A stretch of 64,000 bases of DNA from Bacteroidetes bacterium OLB12 (GCA_001567185.1 LNFR01000072.1:1-64000); one strand, 5' to 3'. Shown: positions 20,799-31,343, counted from the stretch's first letter. Notes: a model not told the origin generated them from the sequence alone. Numbers and translations: made by a program.

Positions 20799-21666
20799 TT
20801 AAAACCCATCATCCTCTTCCTCTTTTTTGGCCTCATCTGGTTTTTTATCGGGTTTTGTTTTATCGGCTTTAGTCTTCTTACCGAATAGCCCTCCCAGGAA
20901 TTTTTTTCTTTGGTTTAGATGCAGTTTGAGTCGAATCCAATACAGGTTGTTCGGTAGTTAGCATAGTGCTGTCCGCTTGTTTCTGCTTATCCTTTTTCTT
21001 GAAAATATTTTTGATCTTCGGGAAGAATCCGGTTTTGGACTTCTTCGTTGATTTTTTCTTGGCAGCCTGCACCTTACCCTCTTCCATCATAGCCGCGCGC
21101 ACATCGGGTAGCACCAATACATCACGGAAGTACCAGAGGTAAGCATCCTGATCGAGGTTATACTTTTCTTTTGTCTTGGTTATCGCGTAAACTGAATCGG
21201 CTGTTTGTTTTGGCTTGGTGCTGCTACCTATTAAGGTAGTATCCGAAATACTGCGGGCCGCACTATCCAACTCGGCAGCGATGTCAAGCGAATCGGTTTC
21301 TTTTTTAGGATAAACCGGCTTCATCTCCACGGTGCGCAATGCCTTTAAGGCTTGCTTGTAAGTCTTTTCGGGCAGCAACAAATACCGGTCTTTTTTTACC
21401 CTGCGTACGTGTGGCAAAGCCGGGCCGGGCAAGGCATCGCTCTTTTTCCAGGTGGAGTCGCGGGGCGGAAGCGTTATGGTCTTGCTATTTGCCGAAGCCA
21501 GTACTTCGCGGGGTTGGGTGGTGCTTTCGTTGTAATAAACAAATTTCTCTTTGGCTGTAGGCTTATCGTAAATGAACGAACTCTGATAGGCAGGGCAAAT
21601 CAGGCGCTGGGTACAGGAACCCATTACCAGCAAAACCAATACACCTAAAAGTAAAGCCCGGATCAT
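20799..21666 (-). CDS. Lysine-rich lipoprotein of unknown function; one frameshift near the 3' end
   Basis: The chosen start (21666) gives a compact signal peptide, MIRALLLGVLVLLVMGSC, with a lipobox MGSC; an upstream ATG at 21693 is possible. The mature protein has no recognised domain. It is polar, with YDKPTAKEKFVYYNES near the start, repeated Asp/Ser stretches, and a very lysine-rich C-terminal third (KKKSTKKSKTGFFPKIKN). An indel in the seven-base T-run 20901-20907 truncates the literal reading after KPKKK. Restoring the frame extends it with FLGGLFGKKTKADKTK and ends in an acidic EEEDDGF at 20799. It stands alone, divergent from its upstream neighbours. Confidence 0.65.
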
Positions 21667-21766
21667 TCCTATACAGACATTCGCAATCAACAAAATTAAT
21701 TAATTAACCTAAGTATTCCACAAGATGCAGGCATTCTAACCAACCTGTAATTTGGTGAAAATCAGC

Positions 21767-22120
21767 TTAAAATTGGTCAAGCCCGGCCCTAACCTTAGCT
21801 GGAAGACGGGCGGCTACCAGGTTATATGAGTTGTCGATCCACTGTTTTACCAGTTTATCAGGCAGACTTCCGTCCATCAGGACCGTATTCCAGTGCTTTT
21901 TATTCATGTGGTAGCCCGGCAACACGGCCGGATATTGTTCGCGAAGTAATACAGCCTGCTCCGGGTCGCACTTCAGGTTTATGCTTTCAAACACTGTTAC
22001 ATCAGCCAGGGCAAACATTTTACCCATTACCTTAAACACCATGGTTTCTTCGTCAAAAGGAAACTCTTCAGTAACCCCACCTTTGGCCAGGCAGTAACTT
22101 CTAAACTGTTCTACGTTCAA
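21767..22120 (-). CDS. MmcQ/YjbR family protein
   Basis: A 117-residue protein with the family pattern NVEQFRSYCLAKGGVTEEFPFDEETMVFKV at the start, then KMFAL, INLKCDPE, PGYHMNKKHWNTV and a C-terminal SYNLVAARLP. YjbR-like proteins have a cyanobacterial-type double-wing fold. A DNA-binding role is often assigned but is weakly supported. Initiation is at TTG, because no ATG or GTG is available in frame upstream before the neighbouring gene. That TTG overlaps the TGA of the upstream gene by three bases (TTGA), so translation is probably coupled. Confidence 0.87.
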   Translation of the reverse strand: MNVEQFRSYCLAKGGVTEEFPFDEETMVFKVMGKMFALADVTVFESINLKCDPEQAVLLREQYPAVLPGYHMNKKHWNTVLMDGSLPDKLVKQWIDNSYNLVAARLPAKVRAGLDQF

Positions 22121-22326
22121 ATGAAACGCTTTAAGATGAGGTATAGTACGCCAATCAAAAAAATGGCGATTGAAATCTTATTGATGCCGTGCATCATTTT
22201 GATGTTGATGTTGGAAGGCCGTGATGGATCTTTCTTCCGGAAGAAATAACCACCTACTTCGCCTAAGGTAAAAAACTCCTTTATCGAAAGTTTTTTCTTC
22301 TCTCCTGTTGTTGATTGCTTTTCCAT
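22117..22326 (-). CDS. DUF6728 family small membrane protein
   Basis: A 69-residue protein: a charged N-terminus, then LGEVGGYFFRKKDPSRPSN, MMHGINKISI and one hydrophobic helix (IAIFLIGVLYLILKRF). This matches the small Bacteroidota-specific family I know as DUF6728, of unknown function. It sits 4 bases after ispG and overlaps yjbR, so all three are likely co-transcribed. Confidence 0.8.
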   Translation of the reverse strand: MEKQSTTGEKKKLSIKEFFTLGEVGGYFFRKKDPSRPSNINIKMMHGINKISIAIFLIGVLYLILKRFI

Positions 22327-22330
22327 GATG

Positions 22331-24289
22331 TTATTGTGTTACGGATTGAGGTTCAATCCAATTATTATCTTCCTGAATAAGTCCGATCAAAGCATCTACT
22401 GCTTGTGGTGTGGGTACATTTCGCCTTACTACTTCCTTGCCGCGATATAAAGTAATTCTTCCCGGGCCAGAACCCACATAACCATAATCCGCATCGGCCA
22501 TTTCGCCCGGCCCGTTTACAATGCAACCCATAATGCCGATCTTAATTCCTTTAAGATGACTGGTTCGTGCCCGGATTTTAGCTGTGGTTTCCTGCAGATC
22601 AAACAACGTGCGACCGCAGGAAGGACAGGAAATGTATTCGGTTTTGGAAATGCGCGTACGCGTAGCCTGTAAAATTCCAAATGCCGTTTCATTAATCATT
22701 TTGTCAGAACCGCATCGTTCGGCTGCAAGAAATACACCATCACCCAATCCATCAATCAGCAACCCGCCCATATCGGTAGCCGCATATAGTTGCAGTTGAT
22801 CCTGTTGTAAATCAGCATAGGCTCTGCCGATAATAACCGGCACATCGCAAGTCCGATTCATTAGCTCAATGAATAACCTGCGCTGTTCAGCAAGGCCATG
22901 ATCATTGTATGTGTCGATCAGCAAAACGGCTGTTGCGTCTGCTTTTATAGCTGCAACAAACTCATCATTAATATCTTTGAGTTGCGTGTAGATAAAATTG
23001 AGTTGGGTTGAACGCTCGGCTCCAGCAAGGTAATCTTTCGGATTAATGAACGGATAACTCCTGGGTTTCTCTTTTCCTTTCAACCACGTTGCATGGTTGT
23101 AAATAAAACCAAGCGTACCCGGAATCTCAAAGTCAACCGTTTTATCGCCCAGAAAAATATAATCACAGGCCATATCAGTAATGTTCCATTTATCCAAGGG
23201 TACCGAATACTGATAGCCTAATGCGAACAACGAGGCGGCTGTTACTTTTTCTTTCGTGGAGAAATCGGCAATTACCCGGGGCACCTGGTGCCCGCCAATG
23301 TTTCCGGCTTCACGTGTATGCCTGCGGGTGTATGCATACGGGTTTACCGGATTTGTTACAATCTCGGGAATGACGTACGAAGTTTTGCGTGTGGTATAAC
23401 GATCGGCCAGCATTTTGGCTACGGGTACTTCCGCTTCCGGTTCTTCGGTTAACGATACCCGAATGGTATCGCCCAGTCCATCTTCCAGCAATGTGCCAAT
23501 ACCCACCGAAGATTTGATGCGACCATCTTCCCCATCGCCCGCTTCGGTTACACCCAGATGTAATGGATAAGGTTGAAAATTTTCTTCATCCAGTTTTTGT
23601 ACCAGCAACCGGTATGCCTGCACCATTACTTGCGGATTGCTTGCCTTCATTGACAAGACAATGTCGTAGTAATTCAAATCTTCGCAGATGCGTAAAAACT
23701 CCAATGCCGATTCAACCATGCCCAGCGGGGTATCGCCATAGCGGCTCATGATGCGATCTGAAAGTGAACCATGATTGGTACCAATGCGCATAGCCGTACC
23801 GTACTCTTTGCAAATCTTTACTAATGGAGTAAATTTTTCGCGAATGCGTTCCAGTTCAGCGCGGTAAGTTGCATCGGTATATTCAATTTCTTCGAAGCGT
23901 TTTTTATCGGCATAGTTGCCGGGGTTTACGCGAACTTTTTCTACTATGCGCGCTGCAAGCTCAGCAGCATTGGGAGTAAAGTGGATATCTGCAATAAGCG
24001 GAACCTCATATCCGCGTAAGCGCAATTCCTTTTTTATCTCGGCTAAGTTCTGCGCTTCTTTCATGCTGGGAGCTGTTATGCGCACATATTCGCAACCCGC
24101 TTCCACCATGCGAATGGTTTGCTCCACCGAGCCCTTGGTGTCCATCGTATCAATGGTGGTCATGGATTGGATGCGGATGGGGTTATCGCCTCCCATGGGA
24201 ATACCTCCAATTTTTACTTCGCGGGTTTTTCTGCGCCTGTAGCTTACCAGGCTATCGCAATATTGTTTTACCTCCAGTACTGAATTCAC
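22331..24289 (-). CDS. ispG: 4-hydroxy-3-methylbut-2-enyl diphosphate synthase IspG (GcpE), long form
   Basis: IspG reduces 2-C-methyl-erythritol 2,4-cyclodiphosphate to HMBPP in the non-mevalonate isoprenoid pathway. At 652 residues this is the long type with an extra central domain, as in Bacteroidota, Chlamydiae and plants. Visible motifs are IQSMTTIDTMDT and CEYVRITAPS near the N-terminus, MRIGTNHGSLSDRI and LHLGVTEAGDGEDG in the TIM-barrel part, and the [4Fe-4S] half, with SCPSCGRTLFDL followed by GIMGCIVNGPGEMADADYG. All three cluster cysteines and the following Glu are present. It heads a short operon with the DUF6728 and yjbR genes. Confidence 0.97.
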   Translation of the reverse strand: MNSVLEVKQYCDSLVSYRRRKTREVKIGGIPMGGDNPIRIQSMTTIDTMDTKGSVEQTIRMVEAGCEYVRITAPSMKEAQNLAEIKKELRLRGYEVPLIADIHFTPNAAELAARIVEKVRVNPGNYADKKRFEEIEYTDATYRAELERIREKFTPLVKICKEYGTAMRIGTNHGSLSDRIMSRYGDTPLGMVESALEFLRICEDLNYYDIVLSMKASNPQVMVQAYRLLVQKLDEENFQPYPLHLGVTEAGDGEDGRIKSSVGIGTLLEDGLGDTIRVSLTEEPEAEVPVAKMLADRYTTRKTSYVIPEIVTNPVNPYAYTRRHTREAGNIGGHQVPRVIADFSTKEKVTAASLFALGYQYSVPLDKWNITDMACDYIFLGDKTVDFEIPGTLGFIYNHATWLKGKEKPRSYPFINPKDYLAGAERSTQLNFIYTQLKDINDEFVAAIKADATAVLLIDTYNDHGLAEQRRLFIELMNRTCDVPVIIGRAYADLQQDQLQLYAATDMGGLLIDGLGDGVFLAAERCGSDKMINETAFGILQATRTRISKTEYISCPSCGRTLFDLQETTAKIRARTSHLKGIKIGIMGCIVNGPGEMADADYGYVGSGPGRITLYRGKEVVRRNVPTPQAVDALIGLIQEDNNWIEPQSVTQ

Positions 24290-24349
24290 AACCTGAGATT
24301 TGCCTGCAAAGTTAACCCTTTGGCATTAGGTTTTGTTTTGTAATAGGGC

Positions 24350-25042
24350 TTAAATATCACCCAACTGGGGACGTATAAGTAACTCTTCCACCACGCTGTT
24401 TGGCGACAGCGACCAGGCTGCGAATACGGCCTCGGCCACGTCCTGGGGCTTCATAAAGCGGCTATCGGGCAAATCGGTACCCTCCCAGCTGGCTGTTTTG
24501 GTGGCCCCTGGCAAAATCGCGGTAACGCGCACTCCTTTTGGCTTCAATTCTTCGCGCAGCACTTTGGAAAAGCCGAGCAAGGCAAACTTGGAAATTGCAT
24601 AAGAGCCCCCATTGGGATAAGCCTGAATGCTGGCAATGGAGCACATATTAAAAATATGGCCTTTGTTAATGGCTGAAATGAGCCCACGCGTAACATAATA
24701 TGCGCTGTAAAGATTAGTCTCAATCATGCTTTCCAGGGTGCCGGATGGTTCGCTCAATACGGAGCCAGGAACAAAGTATCCGGCATTATTTACCAGTACA
24801 TCCACCGTTTGGTTTAATGCCAGAACCTGCTCGCAAAAGGTTTTGATTTGGGCCTTATCGCGCATATCGGCAACAAAGGCATAAGCTTTTACTCCAAATT
24901 TTTCCAAATCCGATTTAAACGTGGCCAGGTCTTTTGCATTACGGCCGCAGGTGGCCACATCAAATCCAGCCCGGGCAAATCGTTCGGCAATTGCCCTGCC
25001 TATGCCTTTGCTGCCACCTGTTACTACTACCAGTTTGTTCAT
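24350..25042 (-). CDS. Short-chain dehydrogenase/reductase (SDR)
   Basis: A Rossmann-fold oxidoreductase of the classical SDR family, about 230 residues from the ATG at 25042; a start at 25066 would add eight residues. The cofactor motif is TGGSKGIG close to the N-terminus. NNAGYF lies mid-protein, the catalytic Ser sits in FNMCSIASIQAY and the YxxxK pair is in YAISKFALL. The Arg in CGRN after the second strand favours NADP(H). The substrate cannot be inferred. It is divergent from the Mla-type permease gene, with which it shares a 46-base intergenic region. Confidence 0.9.
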   Translation of the reverse strand: MNKLVVVTGGSKGIGRAIAERFARAGFDVATCGRNAKDLATFKSDLEKFGVKAYAFVADMRDKAQIKTFCEQVLALNQTVDVLVNNAGYFVPGSVLSEPSGTLESMIETNLYSAYYVTRGLISAINKGHIFNMCSIASIQAYPNGGSYAISKFALLGFSKVLREELKPKGVRVTAILPGATKTASWEGTDLPDSRFMKPQDVAEAVFAAWSLSPNSVVEELLIRPQLGDI

Positions 25043-25088
25043 CGGATTTGTTTTATCTTTGGGCAATATAGCATTTGAACTTTATTGC

Positions 25089-25817
25089 ATGAAGGGTTTT
25101 GGCCGGTACGTGATCTTCTTAAGCTCGTTGGTAGTTCGAAGGGAAACTTTTAAAACCTACTATAACCTTACTTTGGAGGAATGTGTACAGATCGGGTTAA
25201 AATCCATCCTGCTCTTCATGCTGGTTTCCACCTTTATGGGGGCAGTAACAACCCTGCAAACCGGGGCCAACCTGGTAAGCCCTTTTGTTCCCCGCTTTAT
25301 TATTTCTAACGTGGTGCGGGAAATGACAATCCTGGAATTAGCGCCCACCATCATGGCGGTGATTTATGCCGGAAAGGTAGGCTCCAGTATGGCCGGAGGC
25401 CTGGGAACTATGCGTATTACCGAGCAGATAGATGCCCTGGAAGTAATGGGTATTAACTCAGCTTCGTACTTAGTGCTTCCTAAAATTGTTGCCTCTATCT
25501 TAATGTACCCATTGCTTGTTATTGTAGCGGCCGTGTGTGCGCTTTTTGGCGGATACCTGGTTGGTGTTTTAACAGGATTATTAACCCCCACCGAGTATGT
25601 ATATGGAATCCGGTATGGATTCAACCCCTATTTCATCACGTTTGCCCTCATCAAAACGTTTGTGTTTGCCTTTTTGATAAGTACTATTTCTTCCTTTAAA
25701 GGATATTACACGCATGGCGGAGCACTGGAAGTGGGTATTGCCAGTACGCAGGCTGTAACTACCAGCATCATAGCCATTTTGTTAGCCGATTATTTTCTAG
25801 CCTACCTGCTTATCTGA
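25089..25817 (+). CDS. MlaE-family ABC transporter permease
   Basis: The start is the ATG at 25089 (MKGFGRYVIFLSSLVVRR), giving 242 residues. The five-helix MlaE pattern is clear, with the conserved stretch GAVTTLQTG, then LAPTIMAVIYAGKVGSSMAGGLGTMRITEQIDALEVMGI, the hallmark coupling region. In diderm bacteria MlaE/MlaF move phospholipids between the membranes with an MCE-domain protein. The ATPase follows after 6 bases. No MCE gene follows within the window, because the next gene is convergent. Confidence 0.92.
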   Translation: MKGFGRYVIFLSSLVVRRETFKTYYNLTLEECVQIGLKSILLFMLVSTFMGAVTTLQTGANLVSPFVPRFIISNVVREMTILELAPTIMAVIYAGKVGSSMAGGLGTMRITEQIDALEVMGINSASYLVLPKIVASILMYPLLVIVAAVCALFGGYLVGVLTGLLTPTEYVYGIRYGFNPYFITFALIKTFVFAFLISTISSFKGYYTHGGALEVGIASTQAVTTSIIAILLADYFLAYLLI

Positions 25818-25823
25818 TTTGCC

Positions 25824-26573
25824 ATGATCAAGATTAACAACATATCAAAAAGCTTTGGCGATAAAACAGTATTGACCGGGATTACTGGCGAGTTTGAAAA
25901 AGGAAAAACCAATCTGATAATAGGATCGAGCGGCACCGGTAAAAGTGTGTTGCTTAAATGCATTGTAGGACTCATTCAACCAGACACAGGCCATGTGTTT
26001 TTTGACCTGCGCAACTTTACAGAAGCCGACAAAGAAATGAAATCGGAAATAAGGCGCGAGATTGGAATGTTGTTTCAGGGCGGAGCGTTGTTCGATTCAA
26101 AAAATGTGGAAGAGAATGTAATGTTCCCGCTAAACATTCTTACCCGCATGAGCGAGGCCGACAAAATGGACCGCGTTAATTTCTGTTTAAAACGAGTAGG
26201 CCTGGAAGGTGTCAATAAAAAGATGCCTTCCGAAATAAGCGGGGGCATGAAAAAACGGGTAGGTATTGCCCGTGCAATTGTAAATAACCCCAACTACCTT
26301 TTTTGTGATGAACCAAATTCAGGACTTGATCCGCAAACTTCTGTGGTGATTGACGATCTGATTATGGAGATTACGCACGAATTTGATATTACCACCATTG
26401 TGGTTACTCACGATATGAATTCTGTACTTGGTATCGGAGAAAAGATTATGTTCCTCTATAAAGGGAGCAAACTCTGGGAAGGGTCCAACAACGACATCAC
26501 GCATTCGGGCGTAAAAGAACTGGATGATTTTGTATTTACCAACAAAGTAATGCGTAGCCTGAAGGGCACCTAA
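25824..26573 (+). CDS. MlaF-like ABC transporter ATP-binding protein
   Basis: A 249-residue ATPase partner of the preceding permease. Walker A is GSSGTGKS (about residues 34-41). The Q-loop is in MLFQGGALFDS, typical of the Mla group. The signature is SGGMKKRVGIARA, Walker B is YLFCDEPNSGLDP, and the switch His lies in VVTHDM. Its last 4 bases overlap the 3' end of the convergent histidine kinase gene, leaving no room for a terminator between them. Confidence 0.93.
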   Translation: MIKINNISKSFGDKTVLTGITGEFEKGKTNLIIGSSGTGKSVLLKCIVGLIQPDTGHVFFDLRNFTEADKEMKSEIRREIGMLFQGGALFDSKNVEENVMFPLNILTRMSEADKMDRVNFCLKRVGLEGVNKKMPSEISGGMKKRVGIARAIVNNPNYLFCDEPNSGLDPQTSVVIDDLIMEITHEFDITTIVVTHDMNSVLGIGEKIMFLYKGSKLWEGSNNDITHSGVKELDDFVFTNKVMRSLKGT

Positions 26574-29500
26574 AGCAGCGGTAACTCTACATAAAAAATA
26601 GTTTGGCCGGGCTGTGAATTGAACCAGATACGTCCACCACTTAGTTCTATACCCTGTCGGGCAATGGCTAACCCAAGTCCGGAACCGGATTTTTTGGTAG
26701 TAAAGTAAGGCGCAAAAATCTTTTCCTGTAAGTCGGCAGGAATACCCAAGCCATTATCTTGCACCAGCACTGTTACTTTATTTTCATCTGTTTTTATTTC
26801 AACCGTAACAACCGGGTTTTCGCTGCCAGCCTGCAGTCCATTTAAAATCAAATTAGAAAAAATCCGATCCAGCAACTGCGGATCGCCCTGTACAACTGCA
26901 ACCGGTGTGTCATTTTTAAGCAACACATTCCCTCCCTGGTAGGTGCTATACAGGTTTACAGTTTTAGTAAGCAACGCCACTAAATCCAGCCTTTCCATAA
27001 TAGGTGCTGGCATACGCGCAAACGCACTAAAGGATGAGGCGATCTCATTTAAAATATCCACCTGGCCCAGGAGTGTGCTTACCGATTGCCTGACCCGGTC
27101 TTTCTCCAAACTATCTTTAGCCAACCACAGTTGCATTTGTTGTAACGTCAGCTTCATGGGGGTGAGTGGATTCTTAATCTCATGGGCCACCTGCCGGGCT
27201 ATTTCGCGCCACGCACTCTCCTTCTGACTTCGGGCCAACTCAATCTTACTCTGTTCCAGGTTCTCTACCATTTTATTGTATTCGCTCACCATCAATCCAA
27301 TCTCATCATTCGATTTCCATTCCAACGGCTTATTACCAGTAAGTGTTGTATTACGCAATGTGCGGGTAATAAAACGCAGCGGAAACGTGAGCGATTCTAC
27401 CACGTAGAACGAAAGGATGGAAAAAACAAGAAAGATTAAAGTAAAGATTGTAAGAATGTTAGCCAACACGGTTATCTGGGTTGCATCCAACGATTGAGCA
27501 GACTCAAAAAATGGCAAACTGATAACACCCAATACTGTGGCCGTTTCGGATGATCGCAAAGCAAAGAAGGCTGTATTAAAATTCAGCGATCCAATTTTAT
27601 CGTTCAATACAAAAGCAACATCACCCCGGTTAAACACGCGCTCCCATGCAATGCGGTTCATCAGTACGGATGCAATCAACCCTTCGGCTATTGCAGGCTG
27701 GCTTGATCCGATCATCATCCCGTGTTTGTCGAAAACGGAAACATCCACATTTGCAAAGCGCGAAGCTGCACCTACCCGATCATCCAGTTCTGTTCTGTTC
27801 TCTTCTGGATTTTGTCCGTACGCAGTCAATTCAGGCAATAGATTTTCGCCCAGTACGCGAGCTTTGGCTAAATACTCTTCCGTAAGTTGAAATGCTGCCG
27901 AGCGCGAAACCCGGTTTAATGTGGTAATGGCAACTACAACCAGCGGTAGCGCAAAAGCCAGATAAATGTAGAGTTGAATGCGCGTGGCATAGTTCAATTT
28001 ATTACCTGCTAACCATGAGCGAATGCCGTATGCGAACAAGATAAACGCCAATAAGCTAACACACAAAACAAAAAAGAACGAGAAATTGGTTAACACAAAG
28101 AAAAATGGATAGGAACGTGAGGTTACTACCGCAATCCGACCGGCATCATCTTCTACTGCTGTGTGGATAAATCCATCTACACGAAGCCCATCACTAAATA
28201 GCTTTTGATCCTGAAGAAATGCAAGGTTAAAATCGCGCTCATAATTAAAATTCCCGAAGTTGCTCAGAATCCGACCTTCCGAAATAAATGCAAAACTTTT
28301 GTCGCGGTTTTCAAAGTATTCAGCGAAGCGGCTATCGGCCAGCAATTCAGGATAAACACTTTGCGGAATTGTTCGCTTGAGTGTTAAATCCAATACAACA
28401 TATCCTGCCAATTGGGTACTCCGCGAAACCGGAATAATAACTACATAACGCTTACCAGTTTCTACCGAAGCAGATCGAATGAAATAAATGCCTTCATAGT
28501 TGGTCGTGTATTGAGGATTGTCAATTTGCTGATTCCATTCAGCCCAGTGATCTACCGAAAGTTCATCCAGCGGTTCTTTTAACGGGGTAAACAAATGAAT
28601 ATGAAAATCGTACCGATCAAAATAAGAACTAAGATAAACTTGCTTCACTTTTTGACGGACAGCCGAACGACTTAGAAAGGGACTCGTTAACCGCGATTGA
28701 ATAAAGGCATCAGCCGAAATTCGCTTCCGGCTTTCATTCAGAAGATATTCGGCCATCACATCCCGGTCTATCAGGTAGCTGGTTGCAAACCGGAATTGCG
28801 ATTCTGCATTCTCTTCTTCTGAAAATCCTTTTATACTCCAGGCGCTTTGAATACCGAATGCGATCAAAGCTAAAAAGAAATATAAAAGGGAGGTAAGCGC
28901 ACTTTTTCGGATTAACCGCAAACGGGTAATGAACAATAGAACAAAGTATGGAATAGCGATGGATACGGTTATCCAATAGTTTCTTCCCTCCAGCATAAAA
29001 TAGGCAATGAAGATAACCAGCGCTGCACCCAACAAGATCAGGAATTTTCCAATCGATTTGTTTATTGCCCTGGAAAGCCGGATAAAGACATGGACAAAGA
29101 AAAAACCACTTATTGTTCCCAGCAGCAAAGAAAAAAAAACGCGAGGCCCCGCAGCACATTTACAGAAAGGGTTCGTGTTATATCCAACAAAATTTCAGAG
29201 TTATGAAATATTGTTTCGATAAACAGGAATGGATACAAAAACGAAAAAAGAGCAGCCAATAAAAAAAAGACACTTATCAATTCCTGCTTCCAGGCAGAAG
29301 TGGCACGAATTAAGTGATATACAAGCTTCCATCGGGAGTACGTAAAAAAAACGTAACCACATAATATTAATATTCCGAATGAATTAAGCACCAGATCACC
29401 CACCGAAGCATTGTACGTAGAAGAAGCAAATTCCTGCGGACTAAAAACAGGAGATGGCCACCAACGTGCAGGAAAACTCAACTGCACCATCGTTATCCTG

Positions 29501-30190
29501 ATTGCAACGAAAAAGATTAACATCACCAAAAAAGCAAATGCATACTTTCTTTGTCGATGCAACCGGAGTACAACCTGCATCAGGATAAATAGCACACAAA
29601 CGAGAAGGCCTACTCCAAAAAACAAAGTAAGAAAGTGTGGCTCCATCGCATTTGCGGGCACTACCACTTTTAACAACACCTCGTCATTTGCTTTAACAGG
29701 CACACCCGTTAAAAAATCAGGAGGATAAATGCCCACCTGATAAAAGCTAAAAATTGCTGTATTGAGTTTAGCGGGCAGGTAACGGTTCGTAATTGGGTAG
29801 TGCCGTTCCAACGGCAGCATCGAAATCAAAACCTCATTCGGAGCCGGAGAACTTCGTAATACAATAAAATCGCCTAATGATGTTTGTGCGAAATGCAGCG
29901 CACTGGTGTCGGCCAGCATTCGTGCATCAGGTGCAAACTCAGATTTGCTCCATGCCGTCAACTCATGGTTTATAAAAAGATAATGCGCCCCTTTTAAGGT
30001 TGACCATGCACCAGGTCTTTCTGCTGTTGCTTGTGCTGCTTCCTTACGCAAATCCGAAAGTGCTGACTCCAGGTTGCGCGAAAACTCTTCTGTTATTCTT
30101 TCCCTGTGGTTTTGATACAGGCGCTCGCTCCACAGGCCACCAGCCAGGCATCCAACTAAAAGTAAAAAAAAGCCACCACCGGCTACGCAT
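26570..30190 (-). CDS. Large NtrY-like membrane sensor histidine kinase; two frameshifts
   Basis: About 1,206 residues when two A/T-run indels are bridged (30164-30171 and 29131-29139). The start at 30190 gives MRSRWW followed by a hydrophobic helix. The N-terminal ~700 residues hold two extracytoplasmic regions separated by a cluster of about eight membrane helices, then a further sensor region and a final helix pair. A HAMP-like segment (LTFPLRFITRTLRN) leads to the dimerisation helix with the phospho-accepting His in VAHEIKNPLTPMKL. The ATPase has the N box NLILNGLQAG, G1 DNGLGIP and G2 GSGLGLA. No response regulator is adjacent. It starts 34 bases after the oxidase-accessory DUF983 gene, so co-transcription is possible. 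Confidence 0.85.
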
Positions 30191-30223
30191 AGCTGTACCG
30201 TTTCTTAAAAATAAGAAATCTGG

Positions 30224-30577
30224 TTAAGAGTTGTGCTTAAGGCCACCAAACCAATAAAGCCACAATACCCGCGAAAGCCGAAAACTTATTGGAGAAAACA
30301 GGGCAGCACCAAGCACCAATGCCAGGCCATACACCCAATCAGAAGGGTTAACAAACACATAAAGCACCAACCACACAGCTACCATAATGGCTACAGTAAA
30401 TGTGTAGCTAATAAACATGGCTCCATAATAAAAACCCGGTTCGGGGACAAAGGAAGCACCACAAACCGAACATTCTTTGTGCATGGCTGCAAAATGTGTA
30501 AGCTGCGATAAGGGATATTTGAAAATATCGCCCTTGTGGCAACGCGGGCATTTACCTGACCAAATGTGACTAAGCAT
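30224..30577 (-). CDS. DUF983 family membrane protein
   Basis: It starts most likely at MLSHIWSGKCPRC (30577), which matches the usual family opening; ATGs at 30583 and 30595 are alternatives. A first zinc-ribbon-like pair CPRC and a second in ECSVCGA precede two or three membrane helices, with PEPGFYYGAMFISY between them, characteristic of DUF983. Family members recur next to cytochrome oxidase genes in Bacteroidota and Proteobacteria, but the function is unknown. The start overlaps the stop of the upstream small gene. Confidence 0.85.
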   Translation of the reverse strand: MLSHIWSGKCPRCHKGDIFKYPLSQLTHFAAMHKECSVCGASFVPEPGFYYGAMFISYTFTVAIMVAVWLVLYVFVNPSDWVYGLALVLGAALFSPISFRLSRVLWLYWFGGLKHNS

Positions 30578-30818
30578 ATTCATTGCGTTTCGCATTTTTA
30601 CTGGCCCGATACCAAAAGAATGCAATGCTGGCAATAATCAGGTAGGGCGCAGCAAACAGGTATAAAATACCAAAGTTAATACCGGCCGCAATACCGATAT
30701 CACCATTGCTAACATTATTCTCCAATGTAGTGCGACACATAGCACATTGAGCCTGCGCACTAAACTGAATGAACATCACAAAAAGCGAAACCAAGGCAAC
30801 TCGTACAACTGCTTTCAT
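30570..30818 (-). CDS. Small membrane protein with a CxxC motif
   Basis: An 82-residue product with a signal peptide (VALVSLFVMFIQFSAQAQ), followed immediately by CAMCRTTLENN, then a single membrane helix and a short basic tail. Small proteins of this layout are a regular component of oxidase accessory clusters in Bacteroidota. The CxxC just outside the membrane could bind copper or act in thiol chemistry, but that is inference. Confidence 0.75.
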   Translation of the reverse strand: MKAVVRVALVSLFVMFIQFSAQAQCAMCRTTLENNVSNGDIGIAAGINFGILYLFAAPYLIIASIAFFWYRASKNAKRNEYA

Positions 30819-30822
30819 AATT

Positions 30823-31341
30823 TTAAGCGTAATAAGGACTGATCATTATATACACCACTACACCACTAATAGCCACATACAGCCAGATCGGGAAAGTAAA
30901 TTTAGCCAATGCCTTATGCCTTTCAAAATTACCCGACAATGCCCTGGAAAAAGTAAACAGCACAAGCGGAACTACGACAACAGAAAGCACTATGTGACTT
31001 ATTAAGATTACCAGGTAAAAAACCCTCCACCCTCCTGTTCCACCATAAACTGTGGAATCGCTGGTCATGTGATACAATACATACATTACTAAAAAAGCAG
31101 CTGATAATCCCATGCAGGTTTTAATTAAAGCCTCATGTAGTTTGCGGTTTTTACGCTTGATGGAAATTACAGCAGCAATCAGAAGTATTGCTGTTAAGCC
31201 ATTGATGGTGGCATAAATGGGCGGCAGAAAACTGAAATCGTAACCAGGAATTTTTATTCTGAATAAGGCAGCCACTACAACAGGCAGAATGACAGAAAGC
31301 ACTATGATCAACTTATGATATGGACCTCTTTGTGCTGCCAT
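30823..31341 (-). CDS. DUF420 domain membrane protein (oxidase cluster)
   Basis: A 172-residue protein with five predicted helices. Family features include LPPIYATINGLTAILL, the His-containing KRKNRKLHEALIKTC and the C-terminal FERHKALAKFTFPIWLYVAISGVVVYIM. DUF420 proteins (also called CtaM-like in Firmicutes) are associated with caa3/aa3 oxidase assembly. The invariant histidines of the family are conserved here. It lies 2 bases after the SCO-like gene. Confidence 0.85.
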   Translation of the reverse strand: MAAQRGPYHKLIIVLSVILPVVVAALFRIKIPGYDFSFLPPIYATINGLTAILLIAAVISIKRKNRKLHEALIKTCMGLSAAFLVMYVLYHMTSDSTVYGGTGGWRVFYLVILISHIVLSVVVVPLVLFTFSRALSGNFERHKALAKFTFPIWLYVAISGVVVYIMISPYYA

Positions 31342-31343
31342 TT

